The notes: generated by a model not told the origin, from the letters alone. 64,000 nt of DNA from Advenella sp. S44 (GCF_002810445.1 NZ_NEXS01000006.1:1-64000); one strand, 5' to 3'; positions 19,164 to 30,587 are shown, counted from the first letter of the stretch. Translations and numbers: made by a program.

Positions 19164-20084
19164 TTATTGGACCTGTAGCGGCTGGCTTGCGGCGCCCGCA
19201 GGTACTGCCTGCCCATTACCGCCGGACTGGTTGAAATAACGGAAGAAGTCCGACGCAGGGTCCACAACCAGCAGGTCGCTGCGGCTGCTAAACGCAGTGC
19301 GATACGCATCCATACTATTGTAGAAGCTGAAGAATGCCGGATCTTTGCCATAGGCAGAGGCATAAATTTCGGCTGCCTCTGCATCGCCCTGCCCGCGCAA
19401 TACTTCGGCCTTGGCTTCAGCCTCGGCCAGTTCTATCCGTACCCGGCGATCGGCTGCGGCTTCGATGCGCTCCTTGTCGGCAGCACCGTTGGCACGCAGG
19501 CTGTTGGCTTCTTCCTTACGCTCGGCCTGCATCCTGGCATACACCGATTCAGAAACCTCGGGTGAAAACTCAATACGCTTGAGGCGAACATCAACCACTT
19601 CGATGCCCAGGGGCTTGGCACGCTGCTCGACATTGCGAACGATTTCGTCCATGACCACATGTCGTTCTTGCGAGATCACGTCCCGAACCGTACGTGTGTT
19701 GACTGAGGCATTCAATGCATCGCGGATTTGTGCTCCCAGGCGGTTTTGCGCTGCATCAAGACGATCGCCAAACGAAATGTAATAACGCAAAGGATCGATA
19801 ATGCGCCATTTGACGTAGGAGTCGATAATCAGGTTTTTCTTCTCTGAAGTCTGGATACGCTCGGCATCGCCTGACTCAATGGTCTGGATGCGGTTATCAA
19901 GCTTGACCACGGTTTCCAATGGCGCAGGCCATTTAAAATGCAGTCCGGGCTCGGAAACCGTCCGTTTCCATTGCCCCAGTTTAAACACCAGGGCGGTATT
20001 GCGTTCACTCACGGTATACACCGAAGAGGAAAATAGAAATGCGGCGATAACAAAGATGACCGCCCCGAAAATTGTTTTATTCAT
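19164..20084 (-). CDS. hflC: HflC, modulator of FtsH protease
   Basis: A 306-residue SPFH/band-7 protein with an N-terminal membrane anchor (about residues 5-22), the rest facing the periplasm. With HflK it forms the ring complex around FtsH and tunes breakdown of membrane proteins. The sequence YTVSERNTALVFKLGQWKRT and the long alanine/glutamate-rich helix near residues 190-240 are typical. GAGG precedes the ATG. It lies 11 bases after hflK and is the last gene of the hfq-hflX-hflK-hflC set. Confidence 0.97.
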   Translation of the reverse strand: MNKTIFGAVIFVIAAFLFSSSVYTVSERNTALVFKLGQWKRTVSEPGLHFKWPAPLETVVKLDNRIQTIESGDAERIQTSEKKNLIIDSYVKWRIIDPLRYYISFGDRLDAAQNRLGAQIRDALNASVNTRTVRDVISQERHVVMDEIVRNVEQRAKPLGIEVVDVRLKRIEFSPEVSESVYARMQAERKEEANSLRANGAADKERIEAAADRRVRIELAEAEAKAEVLRGQGDAEAAEIYASAYGKDPAFFSFYNSMDAYRTAFSSRSDLLVVDPASDFFRYFNQSGGNGQAVPAGAASQPLQVQ

Positions 20085-20095
20085 GATGGGTCCTC

Positions 20096-21418
20096 TTACC
20101 TGCTGCGGTCAAAATTATCACGGCTCAGGCGATTATCATTGCGTGGTGCCGTGGTATTGCCGCTGGACTGTGTATCGGTCGACGAACCCGGCGAGGGTGA
20201 GTCGTTGTCCGGTTTTCGCGGCTGTTGCTTTTGCCCGCCCTGGCCTTCAAGAATCTTGTCTATCGGCAGATACATCATATTGTTGCCGTCTTTGGTATCA
20301 AGAAATACTTTAGACGTATTCTGGAACACATCCCTGAGCGTGGAAATGTAGATACGCTCTCGCGTCACTTCCGGCGCCTTGGCGTATTCGGCCTGGACGC
20401 TTTCGAAGCGTGCGGCCAAACCTTTGGCCTGCGTCACGATCGCTTCGCGATAACCTTCGGCGCCCTGGACCAGACGTGCAGCACGACCTCGGGCCTCTGG
20501 GATAACCTTGCTGGCGTAGGCATTACCTTCGTTTTTCTGCCGCTCGTTGTCCTGACCGGCCTTGATGGCGTCTTCGAATGCCGCCTGCACTTGTTCTGGT
20601 GGCTGTACGTTCTGGATCGCAACAGATGTAACCTCGATACCGGAGCGGTAGCGATTCAGGATTTGCTGCATCAGCTTCATAACATTGTTGGCCGCAGCAG
20701 TACGACTTTCGTACAGGATATTATTCATGGACTCTTTGCCCACGATTTCACGCATCGCTGTCTCACCGGACTGACGCACTGACTCGGTCGGATTGACCAT
20801 GGAGAACAGAAAATCGGCCGCAGGCGAACGTTGCGTCGCTGCGTCTGGCGTCAAATCAGTTTTTAAGCGATAGTGAACCGCAAATTGCACCTCGACGATA
20901 TTTTCGTCTTCGGTCAGCATGAGCGATTCGGCCGGAACCTTGTTATTCAGGTCGTTTTTATAGCCAAATGTAAAATTACGTACACTTGAAATATCGACTT
21001 TTTCAACGCTCTGGATAGGTGTGGGTAAATGCCAGTGCAGGCCTGGCAGCACCGTAGTCTGATAGCGGCCAAATTGCGTGACAACCCCCATGTAACCTTC
21101 ACGCACAATATAAAAGCCGCTTACCAGCCACAATGCCAGTGCGACAATGATGATTAAGACAATACCCACGCGCGTCGCTTTTGGCGAGGGAGAAAATCCA
21201 TTGTTCTGCGGAGGGCGGTTGAACCCGTTATTGCCACCGCCCTTCTTGCCGAATATGGATTTAAGCCGTTTATTGAAATCGTTCCAGACCTGGTCCAGAT
21301 CTGGCGGCCCGTCGTTGGGCCTGCCAGGACGTTTCGATGGATCGTCGGAATTATTGTTATTCTGACTTCCCCGACCCCAGCCTGGATCATTAAGATTAAA
21401 AAGATTAGAGAATCGCAA
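20096..21418 (-). CDS. hflK: HflK, modulator of FtsH protease
   Basis: A 440-residue SPFH protein, partner of HflC. The first 80 residues are glycine/asparagine/proline-rich (GWGRGSQNNNNSD), then a membrane segment (about 87-107), the band-7 domain, a long helix, and a low-complexity tail. The start is a TTG at 21418 with AGGAAACGAAG before it; no in-frame ATG exists nearby. It overlaps the end of hflX by 14 bases, so the two are translationally linked. Confidence 0.96.
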   Translation of the reverse strand: MRFSNLFNLNDPGWGRGSQNNNNSDDPSKRPGRPNDGPPDLDQVWNDFNKRLKSIFGKKGGGNNGFNRPPQNNGFSPSPKATRVGIVLIIIVALALWLVSGFYIVREGYMGVVTQFGRYQTTVLPGLHWHLPTPIQSVEKVDISSVRNFTFGYKNDLNNKVPAESLMLTEDENIVEVQFAVHYRLKTDLTPDAATQRSPAADFLFSMVNPTESVRQSGETAMREIVGKESMNNILYESRTAAANNVMKLMQQILNRYRSGIEVTSVAIQNVQPPEQVQAAFEDAIKAGQDNERQKNEGNAYASKVIPEARGRAARLVQGAEGYREAIVTQAKGLAARFESVQAEYAKAPEVTRERIYISTLRDVFQNTSKVFLDTKDGNNMMYLPIDKILEGQGGQKQQPRKPDNDSPSPGSSTDTQSSGNTTAPRNDNRLSRDNFDRSR

Positions 21419-22493
21419 CTTCGTTTCCTATTGAAGGCCTGAACTCAGCGATTGCCCCGCGCAATCCGTCCAAACCAGTTCGTTGTAGTGCACTCACAAA
21501 TATACGGGCCGGTTCGCCCTTTTCGTTTCTTTCCACTTGCGGTTCGTAGCCCGCTTGATCTATTTTATTGTAAATAAGTATACAAGGGATCTCATTGGCC
21601 CCTATTTCTTCCAAAACTTTATTAACTTCCGCAATCTGCTCATCTCTTTGCGGGCTAGCTGCGTCCACCACATGCAGCAGAAGGTCGGCATGCACTGTCT
21701 CTTCAAGCGTCGCCTTAAAGGCGGCGATCAGCGTGGTGGGCAGGTCCCGGATGAAGCCTACGGTGTCAGAGACCACCACATTACCGGCGCCTTCGATCCA
21801 AATTCTTCGCGTGGTGGTGTCCAAGGTCGCAAACAGCTGGTCGGCCGCATAGGCATCAGCCCGCGTCAAAGCGTTAAAAAGTGTGCTTTTACCCGCGTTG
21901 GTATATCCGACAAGCGACACTGACAAGGTATTGCTGCGAGCACGTGAACGCCGCTGGGTCTTGCGCTGGCGTTCTACCCTGGCCAGCCGCTCACGCAACA
22001 CCTTGACCTTGGAGCCGATCATGCGGCGATCCATCTCCAGCTGAGATTCGCCGGGACCGCGCATGCCGATACCACCGCGTTGTCGCTCAAGGTGAGTCCA
22101 CATGCGGGTTAAGCGCGTCACAAGATGCCGCAATTGAGCCAGCTCTACTTGCAGCTTGCCCTCATGACTTTTGGCACGCAAGGCAAAAATGTCCAGGATC
22201 AGCGCCACCCGGTCGACCACGCGCCGCTCAAAGGCGCGCTCCAGATTGCGCTGCTGTGCCGGGCTTAGCGGCTGGTCAAATAAAATGAGCTCTACGTCCT
22301 GGTCGTCGGCCATGGCCACCGCGTCTTCGAGTTTGCCTTTGCCTATGTAATAAGCGGCATCGGGCTTGTCTCTTTTGACGGTCATGGTGCCCGCAATCTG
22401 TGCACCTGCACCTTCGGCCAGCATTTGAAATTCTTCGGCATGTGCCGGGTGATCCAGATCGCCTGAATCAACACTGATAATTAATACGCGCAT
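21405..22493 (-). CDS. hflX: GTPase HflX
   Basis: A 362-residue ribosome-associated GTPase that splits stalled ribosomes. The glycine-rich N-terminal domain is followed by G1 GYTNAGKSTLFNAL, G3 DTVGFIRDLP and G4 NKID. I start at ATG 22493 (MRVLIISVDSGDLDHP); ten codons upstream run into the terminator. It follows hfq after an attenuator-like hairpin. Confidence 0.97.
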   Translation of the reverse strand: MRVLIISVDSGDLDHPAHAEEFQMLAEGAGAQIAGTMTVKRDKPDAAYYIGKGKLEDAVAMADDQDVELILFDQPLSPAQQRNLERAFERRVVDRVALILDIFALRAKSHEGKLQVELAQLRHLVTRLTRMWTHLERQRGGIGMRGPGESQLEMDRRMIGSKVKVLRERLARVERQRKTQRRSRARSNTLSVSLVGYTNAGKSTLFNALTRADAYAADQLFATLDTTTRRIWIEGAGNVVVSDTVGFIRDLPTTLIAAFKATLEETVHADLLLHVVDAASPQRDEQIAEVNKVLEEIGANEIPCILIYNKIDQAGYEPQVERNEKGEPARIFVSALQRTGLDGLRGAIAEFRPSIGNEVAIL

Positions 22494-22507
22494 AGCGTCC
22501 TGAAAAA

Positions 22508-22543
22508 CAAAAGGCCCGCACAAGTCGTCTTGGCGGGCTTTTG
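22508..22543 (-). terminator. hairpin between hfq and hflX
   Basis: GGCCCGC (22513-22519) pairs with GCGGGC (22533-22538). On the minus strand the hairpin is followed by a CTTTTG T-rich tract. It could end part of hfq transcription before hflX. It is close to symmetrical, with AAAA and TTTT on both sides. Confidence 0.7.
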
Positions 22544-22559
22544 CAAAAAACGGAGGTGG

Positions 22560-22802
22560 TTATTCCTGTTCAGCTGGTGCGTCAATTTGGAAACTGACGG
22601 CCCTTGCGGGAACAACTGTAGAAATAGCGTGTTTGTAAACCATTTGTGTTACGGTATTGCGTAACAATACGACGTACTGGTCAAATGATTCGATTTGCCC
22701 TTGCAATTTGATTCCATTTACAAGGTAAATGGAAACGGGAACATGTTCTTTACGTAACGCGTTCAGGAAAGGATCTTGTAGTGATTGCCCTTTAGTGCTC
22801 AT
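22560..22802 (-). CDS. hfq: RNA chaperone Hfq
   Basis: An 80-residue Sm-like protein, the hexameric matchmaker of small RNAs and mRNAs. Both Sm motifs are present ([24 protein letters not shown], then [14 protein letters not shown]). It has a short acidic tail. GGAG precedes the ATG by 11 bases. It leads the hflX-hflK-hflC set. Confidence 0.99.
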   Translation of the reverse strand: MSTKGQSLQDPFLNALRKEHVPVSIYLVNGIKLQGQIESFDQYVVLLRNTVTQMVYKHAISTVVPARAVSFQIDAPAEQE

Positions 22803-22937
22803 TGGCTAGGCTCCATATGTTATTTGGGTTTACAACTGAAAACGACTTTACTCTTTACTGATTAACCTGATTACTGATCAGCCACAAACGACAATACAGG
22901 ATCAATCAGAAAAAAAGCAGTAATTTGCTATATTAGA

Positions 22938-24011
22938 TTAAGAAAGTATTTCAGACAATGACTTAATGAGAGTTTCGCACTGTTTTTTTGTGCCAATCGT
23001 AACACGCAGAAATGACGCGATACGCGGATGGCTAAAGTGACGCACCAAAATAGCGTGGGCGCGCAGCGCCGCCAGCAATTGCCCTGCATCGTGCTGCGGA
23101 TGTGAAACAAAAACAAAGTTGGCGCGCGATGGCAGCACCTCAAAGCCAAGCTTTTTCAACGCCTCGATTAAGTACTCGCGCGTGTCCACCACTTGCCCTA
23201 TGGTGTGTTCGAAGTAGGCCTGATCTTCAAACGCCGCGATCGCGCCCGCCTCTGCCAGGCGATCTATCGGATATGAATTAAAACTGTTTTTGACGCGAAC
23301 CAATCCTTCAAGCAATTCGGGTTGACCAAGTGCAAAGCCCACACGCAAGCCAGCCAGCGAACGCGATTTGGATAGCGTCTGCAACACCACCAGGTTCTTG
23401 TATTTCCTGATCAGCGGTACGCACGATTCTGCCCCGAAATCAACATAAGCCTCATCAACCGCAACCACCCATTGAGGGCGCTGGATCAGCAACTGTTCAA
23501 TCTCGGCGCGCGTCAGGGCAATACCGGTAGGCGCATTCGGATTGGGGAATATGACCGCACTGATCGACTCGGCCGGCAGTGCCAGATAATCCTGAATACG
23601 AATACTGAAATCGTCCGCAAGCGGCACGCTCTGATAATCAATATCATAAAGCCGGCAATAGACCGGATAAAAACTATAGGAAATATCCGGCAGCAGAATC
23701 TGCTTGCCCTGATGGCGAAACAGGCTCAGGAAAAGGTGTGCTAGCACTTCGTCAGACCCATTGCCGGGAAATACATGGTCGGCCGGCAAATCGTAGTACT
23801 TGCCTACGGCGGTACGTAGGCGGTCGCTTTCGGGACTGGGATACAGCCGCAGCTGATCTGCCGTTGCCTGGCGGATCGCTTCAAGAACGGCAGGCGACGG
23901 CGCAAACGGCGATTCGTTGGTATTGAGCTTGATCAGATCAGTCTGCGTGGGCTGTTCACCCGGCACATACGGATCCAGCGTTTTGACAAAATCACTCCAG
24001 TACGCACTCAT
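22938..24011 (-). CDS. hisC: histidinol-phosphate aminotransferase
   Basis: A 357-residue fold-type I PLP enzyme of histidine synthesis. The start [41 protein letters not shown] and the PLP-lysine motif [14 protein letters not shown] are all present. It begins three bases after the der stop and is likely co-transcribed with der. The histidine pathway genes here (hisZ, hisC, hisS nearby) are scattered, as usual in this group. Confidence 0.95.
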   Translation of the reverse strand: MSAYWSDFVKTLDPYVPGEQPTQTDLIKLNTNESPFAPSPAVLEAIRQATADQLRLYPSPESDRLRTAVGKYYDLPADHVFPGNGSDEVLAHLFLSLFRHQGKQILLPDISYSFYPVYCRLYDIDYQSVPLADDFSIRIQDYLALPAESISAVIFPNPNAPTGIALTRAEIEQLLIQRPQWVVAVDEAYVDFGAESCVPLIRKYKNLVVLQTLSKSRSLAGLRVGFALGQPELLEGLVRVKNSFNSYPIDRLAEAGAIAAFEDQAYFEHTIGQVVDTREYLIEALKKLGFEVLPSRANFVFVSHPQHDAGQLLAALRAHAILVRHFSHPRIASFLRVTIGTKKQCETLIKSLSEILS

Positions 24012-24014
24012 GGG

Positions 24015-25490
24015 TTACTCTGCTTTTTTGTATGGGTTCTTGGAAGACTTGAATTCGATTCGCAGCGGCGTACCCTCAAGCTTGAAAGCGGAACGCATCC
24101 GTGACTCAAGGTAACGTCGATACGACTCGGGAATGGCATCAAGCGCATTGCCATGGATGACAATAAGCGGCGGATTCTGTCCACCCTGATGTGCATAACG
24201 CATCTTGGGACGGAATATTCCCTTGCGCGGCGGTTGCTGCTGCTCGACCGCCGCATGCAGTTCGCGCGTCAGCTTTGGTGTTGACAGTTTGGCAAACGCA
24301 GCCGCATGCGCCTCGTGAACAGAGCGCATCAATTGCGTAATCCCTGCTCCCTTGAGCGCAGAAATGGTATGCATTTTGGCAAATGACAGAAACCGCAGCT
24401 TGCGTTCGAATTCGCGTTCGATCCAATCGCGCTTGTCGCGATCCAGCCCGTCCCATTTATTGATGGCCACCACCAGCGCCCTGCCAGTCTCAAGCACGAA
24501 CCCGGCAATGTGTGCGTCCTGTTCGGAAATCTCGCTTTGCGCATCAAGCATCAGCACAACCACGTTACTGGCTTCGATCGCCTGCAGTGTTTTAATGACC
24601 GAAAACTTTTCAATGGATTCAAACACCTTGCCGCGCTTGCGCAGGCCGGCCGTATCGATCAGGGTATACAGGCGACCGTTGCGCTCGAACTCGATTTCGA
24701 TCGCGTCGCGCGTAGTGCCAGGCATATCAAAGGCAATCACGCGCTCTTCACCCAGCAGCGTGTTGATCAGCGTGGACTTGCCCACGTTGGGTCGGCCCAC
24801 AATCGCCAGCTTCAGACGGTGGTCGGTAAATATCTCTTCGGCGGGTTCGGGATTCGCCCCGCTCTGGCTGTCCGCCGATTCGCCGGCGGCTAGCACTTGC
24901 GCAATCTGCTCGTCGGACAGCTCAACCTCGTCCTCTTGCGCCTCTTCTTCCGCCTCTGAGCGGCCTGCAGGCTGGGACTTTGACAGCACGTCGGCCAGTG
25001 CCGTTTCGATAAGATCGACCACGCCATCTCCGTGAGCCGATGAAATGGCATAGGGCTCGCCCAGACCGAGTTCATGGAACTCTGCCGTGGCAACACCTTG
25101 GTTCATGCCTTCCGCCTTGTTTACCGCCAGAAAGACATGCGCGCGGGTTTTGCGCAACAGGCGGGCGATCTCATGATCGTGCGCATTGACGCCGGCTCGC
25201 GCATCCACCAGGAAAATCACGACATCCGATTCGGAGATGGCCAGACTGGTCTGTCTTGCCATTTCCATGAGAATGCCGCTTTTGGCCACCGGCTCGAATC
25301 CGCCGGTGTCCACTACCAGAAACGGAATATCACCAACGCGGCCTTCGCCGTAGTGGCGGTCGCGGGTCAGGCCCGCATAGTCGGCCACCAGCGCGGCCCG
25401 GGAACGCGTCAGGCGATTAAATAGGGTCGACTTGCCGACATTAGGCCGGCCAACCAGCGACACCACCGGTTTAAAGGAAACAGTACTCAA
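24015..25490 (-). CDS. der: GTPase Der (EngA)
   Basis: A 491-residue double GTPase needed for 50S assembly. Two P-loops of identical sequence ([17 protein letters not shown] at the N-terminus and [18 protein letters not shown] in the middle) are followed by a KH-like C-terminal domain. An acidic linker ([17 protein letters not shown]) joins the two G domains. It overlaps the bamB stop by four bases. Confidence 0.98.
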   Translation of the reverse strand: MSTVSFKPVVSLVGRPNVGKSTLFNRLTRSRAALVADYAGLTRDRHYGEGRVGDIPFLVVDTGGFEPVAKSGILMEMARQTSLAISESDVVIFLVDARAGVNAHDHEIARLLRKTRAHVFLAVNKAEGMNQGVATAEFHELGLGEPYAISSAHGDGVVDLIETALADVLSKSQPAGRSEAEEEAQEDEVELSDEQIAQVLAAGESADSQSGANPEPAEEIFTDHRLKLAIVGRPNVGKSTLINTLLGEERVIAFDMPGTTRDAIEIEFERNGRLYTLIDTAGLRKRGKVFESIEKFSVIKTLQAIEASNVVVLMLDAQSEISEQDAHIAGFVLETGRALVVAINKWDGLDRDKRDWIEREFERKLRFLSFAKMHTISALKGAGITQLMRSVHEAHAAAFAKLSTPKLTRELHAAVEQQQPPRKGIFRPKMRYAHQGGQNPPLIVIHGNALDAIPESYRRYLESRMRSAFKLEGTPLRIEFKSSKNPYKKAE

Positions 25491-26644
25491 CGTGCACCAA
25501 GCATAACAAGATTACCCGCGCCGGTTTGAACCAGGATCCCCTGGGCGGTCGCGGTCAGTGGCGAGAGCATCGCCTCACCACCAAATTCGGATCTGCCAAG
25601 CAGACGCCCATCGGCATCAGACAGATAGTGTATATAGCCTTCATAATCGCCCACAGCAACAACATTGCCGTTGGACACGGCATTGGTCAACCCGCGGTTC
25701 TTCAACACTTTATTGACCCATTGCTGCTGTCCGTTGCCCAATGCCATGCGTACCACTTCGCCGTGGATACCGGTAGCATAGAGCGAATCATTGTTCAGTG
25801 TGACGCCCGTCGCACTGGAAAATGGCTGAGACCACAACGCCTGGCCGTCAGCACGGTCGGGCGTGTAGCAGCCGGCATTGCCCTGGTAAGTGGCCACGCA
25901 AACGCCATTGCCCACCAGCGCCGGCGCGCCCACAACATCGGTCACGCTATCGAGATCGGTCATGCCACGGATCGGTCCGGCCAGAATATCCCATTGCAAT
26001 CTGCCGGTTTTCAGATCCAATGCAACCAGCCGCCCACTGGGAACGGCCACCAGCACATTTCCCTTGTCGATAATCATGCGGGAAACGGCGCGCAATGCAA
26101 GCGCGGCATTGGTTCTCTGGTAATTCCAAAGCAGTTCGCCGCTGCCGGCATCAAACCCCTGGACACGATAATCATCGGCCCGGACGACCGCGACGCCCTG
26201 GCCTACTGCAGGTGGTGTTGACACGCGCGTGCTCGCCTTGGCTGTCCACAGCGTCTTGCCGGCCATATCCAATGCGGTAATCGTACCATCGGGCGCGGCA
26301 ACCACGGCAATATTGCCGTCTGTACCTACACCGGCAGACAGGGATTTGCCGACTGATGTTTTCCACTGCACCGCGCCGTTGGACAACGTGATCCTTGCAA
26401 CCGAACCATCCGGCGTTGCCGCCACGACGCTGTCGCCGGCAACTGCCGGGGCAAACCCGACGCCGCTGCCGGAACCGACGGAGGCACTCCAAGCGGCAGC
26501 AGGTACGGTGGTCTGGGTGTACTCGGTCAGGTCGACCGGCTCAAATTGCGAAGGCGTGGCAAACAGACTACAACCGCCCAGCGCCAGGACGCCGGCGAGC
26601 ATCGTAACTTTCAGAAAACGACGTGGCATATGTTGAAACATCAT
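25487..26644 (-). CDS. bamB: outer membrane assembly lipoprotein BamB
   Basis: A 385-residue lipoprotein: signal peptide with lipobox LALGGC, then an eight-bladed PQQ-like beta-propeller (repeated GSVARI, LLWNYQ, GRLQWD motifs). It is part of the BAM complex that inserts outer-membrane proteins. GGAG precedes the ATG. The yfgM-bamB-der order is the standard arrangement. Confidence 0.95.
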   Translation of the reverse strand: MMFQHMPRRFLKVTMLAGVLALGGCSLFATPSQFEPVDLTEYTQTTVPAAAWSASVGSGSGVGFAPAVAGDSVVAATPDGSVARITLSNGAVQWKTSVGKSLSAGVGTDGNIAVVAAPDGTITALDMAGKTLWTAKASTRVSTPPAVGQGVAVVRADDYRVQGFDAGSGELLWNYQRTNAALALRAVSRMIIDKGNVLVAVPSGRLVALDLKTGRLQWDILAGPIRGMTDLDSVTDVVGAPALVGNGVCVATYQGNAGCYTPDRADGQALWSQPFSSATGVTLNNDSLYATGIHGEVVRMALGNGQQQWVNKVLKNRGLTNAVSNGNVVAVGDYEGYIHYLSDADGRLLGRSEFGGEAMLSPLTATAQGILVQTGAGNLVMLGAR

Positions 26645-26646
26645 GA

Positions 26647-27288
26647 TTATTCTCCACCTAAAGCACTAATTTTCAATTGAATGGTGTTCACGAATGCTGC
26701 GGGTAGACGCTGGCCGGAAAGCGCAGAACGCCACGCGGCAACCGCTTCCGGTTTCTTGCCCTGGGCAATCAGAACATCTCCCTTGCGATCGTCATAAAGC
26801 GCCTTGAACGCTTCGGGCGGGTTATTCAATTGTTCCAGCGCTTCGTCAAACTTTTTCTGATCAGCGTAAACGCTGGCCAGACGCAGCTTGGCCACAGGCA
26901 ACAGCTCCGGAAAATCGCTGCCGCGCCCTGCCAGCCAGTTGAGCTCTTGAGCGGCCTTGTCGATATTGCCGCCGCGCAAATAAAAATCAGCCGCAAGCAA
27001 CGCGCCGCGCGCCGCGTAGGCGGTGTCCTCATAGTTCTTCTTGAGTTCGGCGGTGGCCTGCTCAAGACGGGCCTGGCTGTCTGCGTCCGTAGACACGGCC
27101 GATGTCTGTACGATTTCGTAATAGCCAAGTGCCTGCTTGACCTGGGAAGACTGGTACCAGTTCCAACCGTACCATGCCAATATGCCAAGCATGACAACGA
27201 TAATGGCGGTCAGAATTGTGTTGCCGAAACGATCCCACCACCCCTTGAGCGTATCGATCCGTTCCTGTTGTTCGAGGTCAAAAGCCAT
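26647..27288 (-). CDS. yfgM: YfgM-like tetratricopeptide protein
   Basis: A 213-residue inner-membrane protein: cytoplasmic N-terminus (MAFDLEQQERIDTLKGWWDR), one membrane segment (about residues 24-46) and a periplasmic TPR-like domain. YfgM partners the periplasmic chaperone PpiD at the SecYEG translocon in E. coli. It starts 77 bases after hisS and lies two bases before bamB. Confidence 0.92.
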   Translation of the reverse strand: MAFDLEQQERIDTLKGWWDRFGNTILTAIIVVMLGILAWYGWNWYQSSQVKQALGYYEIVQTSAVSTDADSQARLEQATAELKKNYEDTAYAARGALLAADFYLRGGNIDKAAQELNWLAGRGSDFPELLPVAKLRLASVYADQKKFDEALEQLNNPPEAFKALYDDRKGDVLIAQGKKPEAVAAWRSALSGQRLPAAFVNTIQLKISALGGE

Positions 27289-27365
27289 ATCTTCAACTTT
27301 CCTTTACTAATTCTCCAAGCCGCCGATCACACTAGCGAGACTGCCTGTTGTTGATTGTTAATTAT

Positions 27366-28673
27366 TCACTGACCCTGCAGCTTATCCAGCAATGCGCTGG
27401 CCAGTTCGCCTTGCGTCACGCTCAACTGCGGTGGTGTGTCGCCAAGGGTATCTGCACGCAGGAACTTCACCGAAGCTGTATTTTGCGCCATTTCGGTTTC
27501 CCCTAATATGACGGCAAGGCGCGCTCCACTGGCATCGGCCCGCTTAAATTGTGATTTGAACGAGCCCGAGCCCGGATGCACAATGCAAGCAACGCCCAGA
27601 TCTCTGGCCGACTCGGCCAGTCTTGCTGCAGCGCGGGCACATTGCGCATCGCTATGGACGAAATATACATCACATTCGGGCGTCGTCTGCACTTTGGCCT
27701 CTTCCAGCCACAATGCGAGCAAGCGCTCCAGTCCAATGGCAAAGCCGATCGCCGGTGCGGTTTTGCCACCAAGCAGATCAAACAGGCCGTCGTAGCGACC
27801 GCCCCCGCAAACAGTCCCCTGGGCGCCCAGCCTGTCTGTGACCCATTCAAATACCGTCAGATTGTAGTAATCAAGCCCGCGTACCAGCCGCGGATTCAGC
27901 GTGTAGGCGATATTGGCATCGTCAAGCCGCTGGCATATGGCATCAAAATGCGCTTTGGATTCGCTGCCAAGAAATTCAAACAGTTTAGGCGCATCATTGG
28001 CCATCTGCTGCATAGCAGGATTTTTCGTGTCCAGCACTCGCAAGGGGTTGCTATACATGCGGCGCTGCCCGTCGGCGTCCAGGACATCTTTATGGGCTTC
28101 CAGATGTGCGATCAGAGCTTGCCGATGCGCCTGCCTTTCCGGCAACTGCCCAAGCGAATTGAGTTCCAGTCGGATATCGTTAATGCCCAGTTGCTTCCAC
28201 AAGCGCGCCAGCATGATGATTTGTTCGGCGTCAACATCTGGCCCGGGCAAGCCCAGGGCCTCGACCGAGATCTGATGAAACTGCCGATAGCGACCTTTTT
28301 GCGGTCGCTCATGACGAAATACCGGACCCATGGTATACAGGCGCTGCGGGCGATCGTACAGCATATTATGTTCGATGGCAGCCCGCACGATGCCTGCAGT
28401 AAATTCGGGGCGCATGGTGATCAACTCTTGCCTGTCGGCTGACATGCTGAAGGTGTACATTTCCTTCTCGACAATGTCGGTGACTTCGCCGATGCCACGC
28501 GCAAACAAGCGGGTCTGCTCCAGGACGGGGGTTCGCACATTCTGGTAGCCATACAGGCTCAGCCACTGCCGAAGCCGGGCCTCCAGTTCTTCCCAGCGGG
28601 CCGACTGGCCCGGCAGGATATCGTTCATTCCGCGTAACGCTGTGACCTTCTGAAATGCGGTTGTGTTGCTCAA
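27366..28673 (-). CDS. hisS: histidyl-tRNA synthetase
   Basis: A 435-residue class II synthetase. The motifs ALRGMNDILPG, TMGPVFRHERPQKGRYRQFH (motif 2) and LVRGLDYYNLTVFEW are present, with a C-terminal anticodon domain. The start is a TTG at 28673; the conserved region starts too close for a later ATG to serve, so TTG seems real. Confidence 0.97.
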   Translation of the reverse strand: MSNTTAFQKVTALRGMNDILPGQSARWEELEARLRQWLSLYGYQNVRTPVLEQTRLFARGIGEVTDIVEKEMYTFSMSADRQELITMRPEFTAGIVRAAIEHNMLYDRPQRLYTMGPVFRHERPQKGRYRQFHQISVEALGLPGPDVDAEQIIMLARLWKQLGINDIRLELNSLGQLPERQAHRQALIAHLEAHKDVLDADGQRRMYSNPLRVLDTKNPAMQQMANDAPKLFEFLGSESKAHFDAICQRLDDANIAYTLNPRLVRGLDYYNLTVFEWVTDRLGAQGTVCGGGRYDGLFDLLGGKTAPAIGFAIGLERLLALWLEEAKVQTTPECDVYFVHSDAQCARAAARLAESARDLGVACIVHPGSGSFKSQFKRADASGARLAVILGETEMAQNTASVKFLRADTLGDTPPQLSVTQGELASALLDKLQGQ

Positions 28674-28678
28674 AATAG

Positions 28679-29989
28679 TTACTCTTGTCGGTTCAAATTA
28701 TTACTGTTCTGTCCGGATGAATCCGAACCCTGCACGCCGTAACGCCGGTGCACGTAATCGCGCACGATTTGCTGGAACTCCTGGGCAATCGCGTCCCCCT
28801 TCAGGGTCACGCTGCGCTGACCATCGATAAATACCGGGGCCGACGGCACTTCCCCCGTACCCGGCAGGCTTATCCCGATATCAGCATGCCGACTCTCGCC
28901 CGGGCCGTTTACCACACATCCCATCACAGCGACATTCATGCTTTCCACGCCTGGGTACTCGGCTTTCCATAACGGCATTTGCTGACGCAGGTAGGATTGA
29001 ATACTATCGGCCAATTCCTGGAAGAACGTACTGCTGGTGCGCCCGCAGCCAGGGCAAGCCACGACCATCGGTGTGAACGCTCGCAAGCCCATGGTTTGCA
29101 GTATCTCCTGCGCCACAATGACTTCCCGGGTGCGATCACCGCCAGGTTCCGGCGTAAGCGAAATCCGAATCGTATCACCGATCCCTTCCTGAAGCAGTAC
29201 AGACAACGCGGCCGTAGAGGCCACAATACCCTTGCTACCCATGCCCGCCTCGGTCAGTCCCAAATGCAAGGGATAATCACAGCGGGCTGAAAGGCTTCGG
29301 TATACAGAAATCAGATCCTGCACATGGCTCACTTTACAGGACAAGATAATGGCATCGCCGGCCAGACCGAGTTCCTCGGCGCGGGCCGCGTTGGTAATGG
29401 CAGATACGACCAGTGCCTCGCGCATGACGCCCGAAGCATCCCAGGGTACGCTGCGCCGGCTGTTGTCGTCCATCATGCGCGCCATGAGCTCGTGATCCAG
29501 GCTGCCCCAGTTAACGCCAATGCGTACCGGCTTTTCATAGCGACAGGCCACTTCGATCATCTGCGCAAAATTATCGTCGCGCTTTTTCCCGCCGCCCATA
29601 TTGCCGGGGTTGATCCGGTATTTGGACAGCGCCTGGGCGCACTCGGGAAATTGCGTCAGCAGCTTGTGCCCGTTGTAATGAAAGTCGCCAACCAGCGGTA
29701 CGGAAACGCCCATCCGATCCAGCTGTTCGCGGATCGCGGGCACCTCTTTGGCCGCCTCGGGCGTATTGACGGTGATGCGAACCATTTCAGAACCGGCCTG
29801 GGCCAGCTCCTTGACCTGGATTGCCGTGGCTATCGGATCGGCCGTATCAGTATTGGTCATTGACTGCACGACGACCGGTGCGCCGCCACCAATCTGCACC
29901 TGCCTTGACCCCCAGACGACGCGAGCGCCGCGAGTCTGGCGACGGGTCAGCGGGCCAATGGGAAAGGGAGATTGTTCGACGATAGTCAT
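28679..29989 (-). CDS. ispG: 4-hydroxy-3-methylbut-2-enyl diphosphate synthase
   Basis: A 436-residue iron-sulfur enzyme of the MEP isoprenoid pathway. Cluster cysteines lie in [13 protein letters not shown] and in [11 protein letters not shown] use the ATG at 29989 ([20 protein letters not shown]); a TTG seven codons upstream is also possible, and neither has a strong ribosome binding site. It lies five bases before hisS. Confidence 0.96.
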   Translation of the reverse strand: MTIVEQSPFPIGPLTRRQTRGARVVWGSRQVQIGGGAPVVVQSMTNTDTADPIATAIQVKELAQAGSEMVRITVNTPEAAKEVPAIREQLDRMGVSVPLVGDFHYNGHKLLTQFPECAQALSKYRINPGNMGGGKKRDDNFAQMIEVACRYEKPVRIGVNWGSLDHELMARMMDDNSRRSVPWDASGVMREALVVSAITNAARAEELGLAGDAIILSCKVSHVQDLISVYRSLSARCDYPLHLGLTEAGMGSKGIVASTAALSVLLQEGIGDTIRISLTPEPGGDRTREVIVAQEILQTMGLRAFTPMVVACPGCGRTSSTFFQELADSIQSYLRQQMPLWKAEYPGVESMNVAVMGCVVNGPGESRHADIGISLPGTGEVPSAPVFIDGQRSVTLKGDAIAQEFQQIVRDYVHRRYGVQGSDSSGQNSNNLNRQE

Positions 29990-30071
29990 GGTAGAGTCAG
30001 TCTTAAACAAGGTGGTCTTGCCTTAGTCGGAACAGCACACTGGAGCGACAGCAGCAACACCATCGGGTCAG

Positions 30072-30587
30072 TTATTCAAACCAGTGTTCCAGGCTCTCAA
30101 GCCCGAGATCTTGCAATGTGTACCAGCCGCGGGTAAAGCCGTAGACCGCAATAACGACCAATACAAGCAAAATCACAAACAGCCATAAGCCCGTACCGCT
30201 GGAACGGCCCGAACGGGAATACGTGTCACGGATTTCGTAATCGGTGCTGCGCTTCAGGTTAATATTTGTGGGGGTTGTTGCAACCAGCTGATCGCGCTCG
30301 ATACCGGGCTGCTGTCCCAGCAGATGCAACAGCGGCTGCTCGTCCGTTTCCAGCACCTGGGCATACTTCTTGACCATGCCGCGCAGCATGAAGCCGTTAG
30401 GCAGCGTGGCCCAGTTCTGGCTTTCCAATGCCCGCAGCTGTGTTTCGGAAAACTTGATGCGATTGGATATTTCGGCCAACGTCAGACCTCTGGCGGTCCG
30501 CAGCGTTGCGAGCGTCTGCCCCAGCGATTCTACGGGAGCCGACTCTTCACGGAGGGGATCTGCGGCGATGTCTGTTTCGTTGGTCAT
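30072..30587 (-). CDS. rodZ: RodZ-like HTH membrane protein
   Basis: A 171-residue protein with an N-terminal RodZ-type HTH ([20 protein letters not shown], about residues 22-88), a linker, one membrane segment (about 132-152) and a short tail ending at 171. RodZ links the MreB cytoskeleton to wall synthesis. The usual periplasmic DUF4115 domain is absent, so this is a short form. It overlaps the rlmN stop by four bases (ATGA). Confidence 0.85.
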   Translation of the reverse strand: MTNETDIAADPLREESAPVESLGQTLATLRTARGLTLAEISNRIKFSETQLRALESQNWATLPNGFMLRGMVKKYAQVLETDEQPLLHLLGQQPGIERDQLVATTPTNINLKRSTDYEIRDTYSRSGRSSGTGLWLFVILLVLVVIAVYGFTRGWYTLQDLGLESLEHWFE

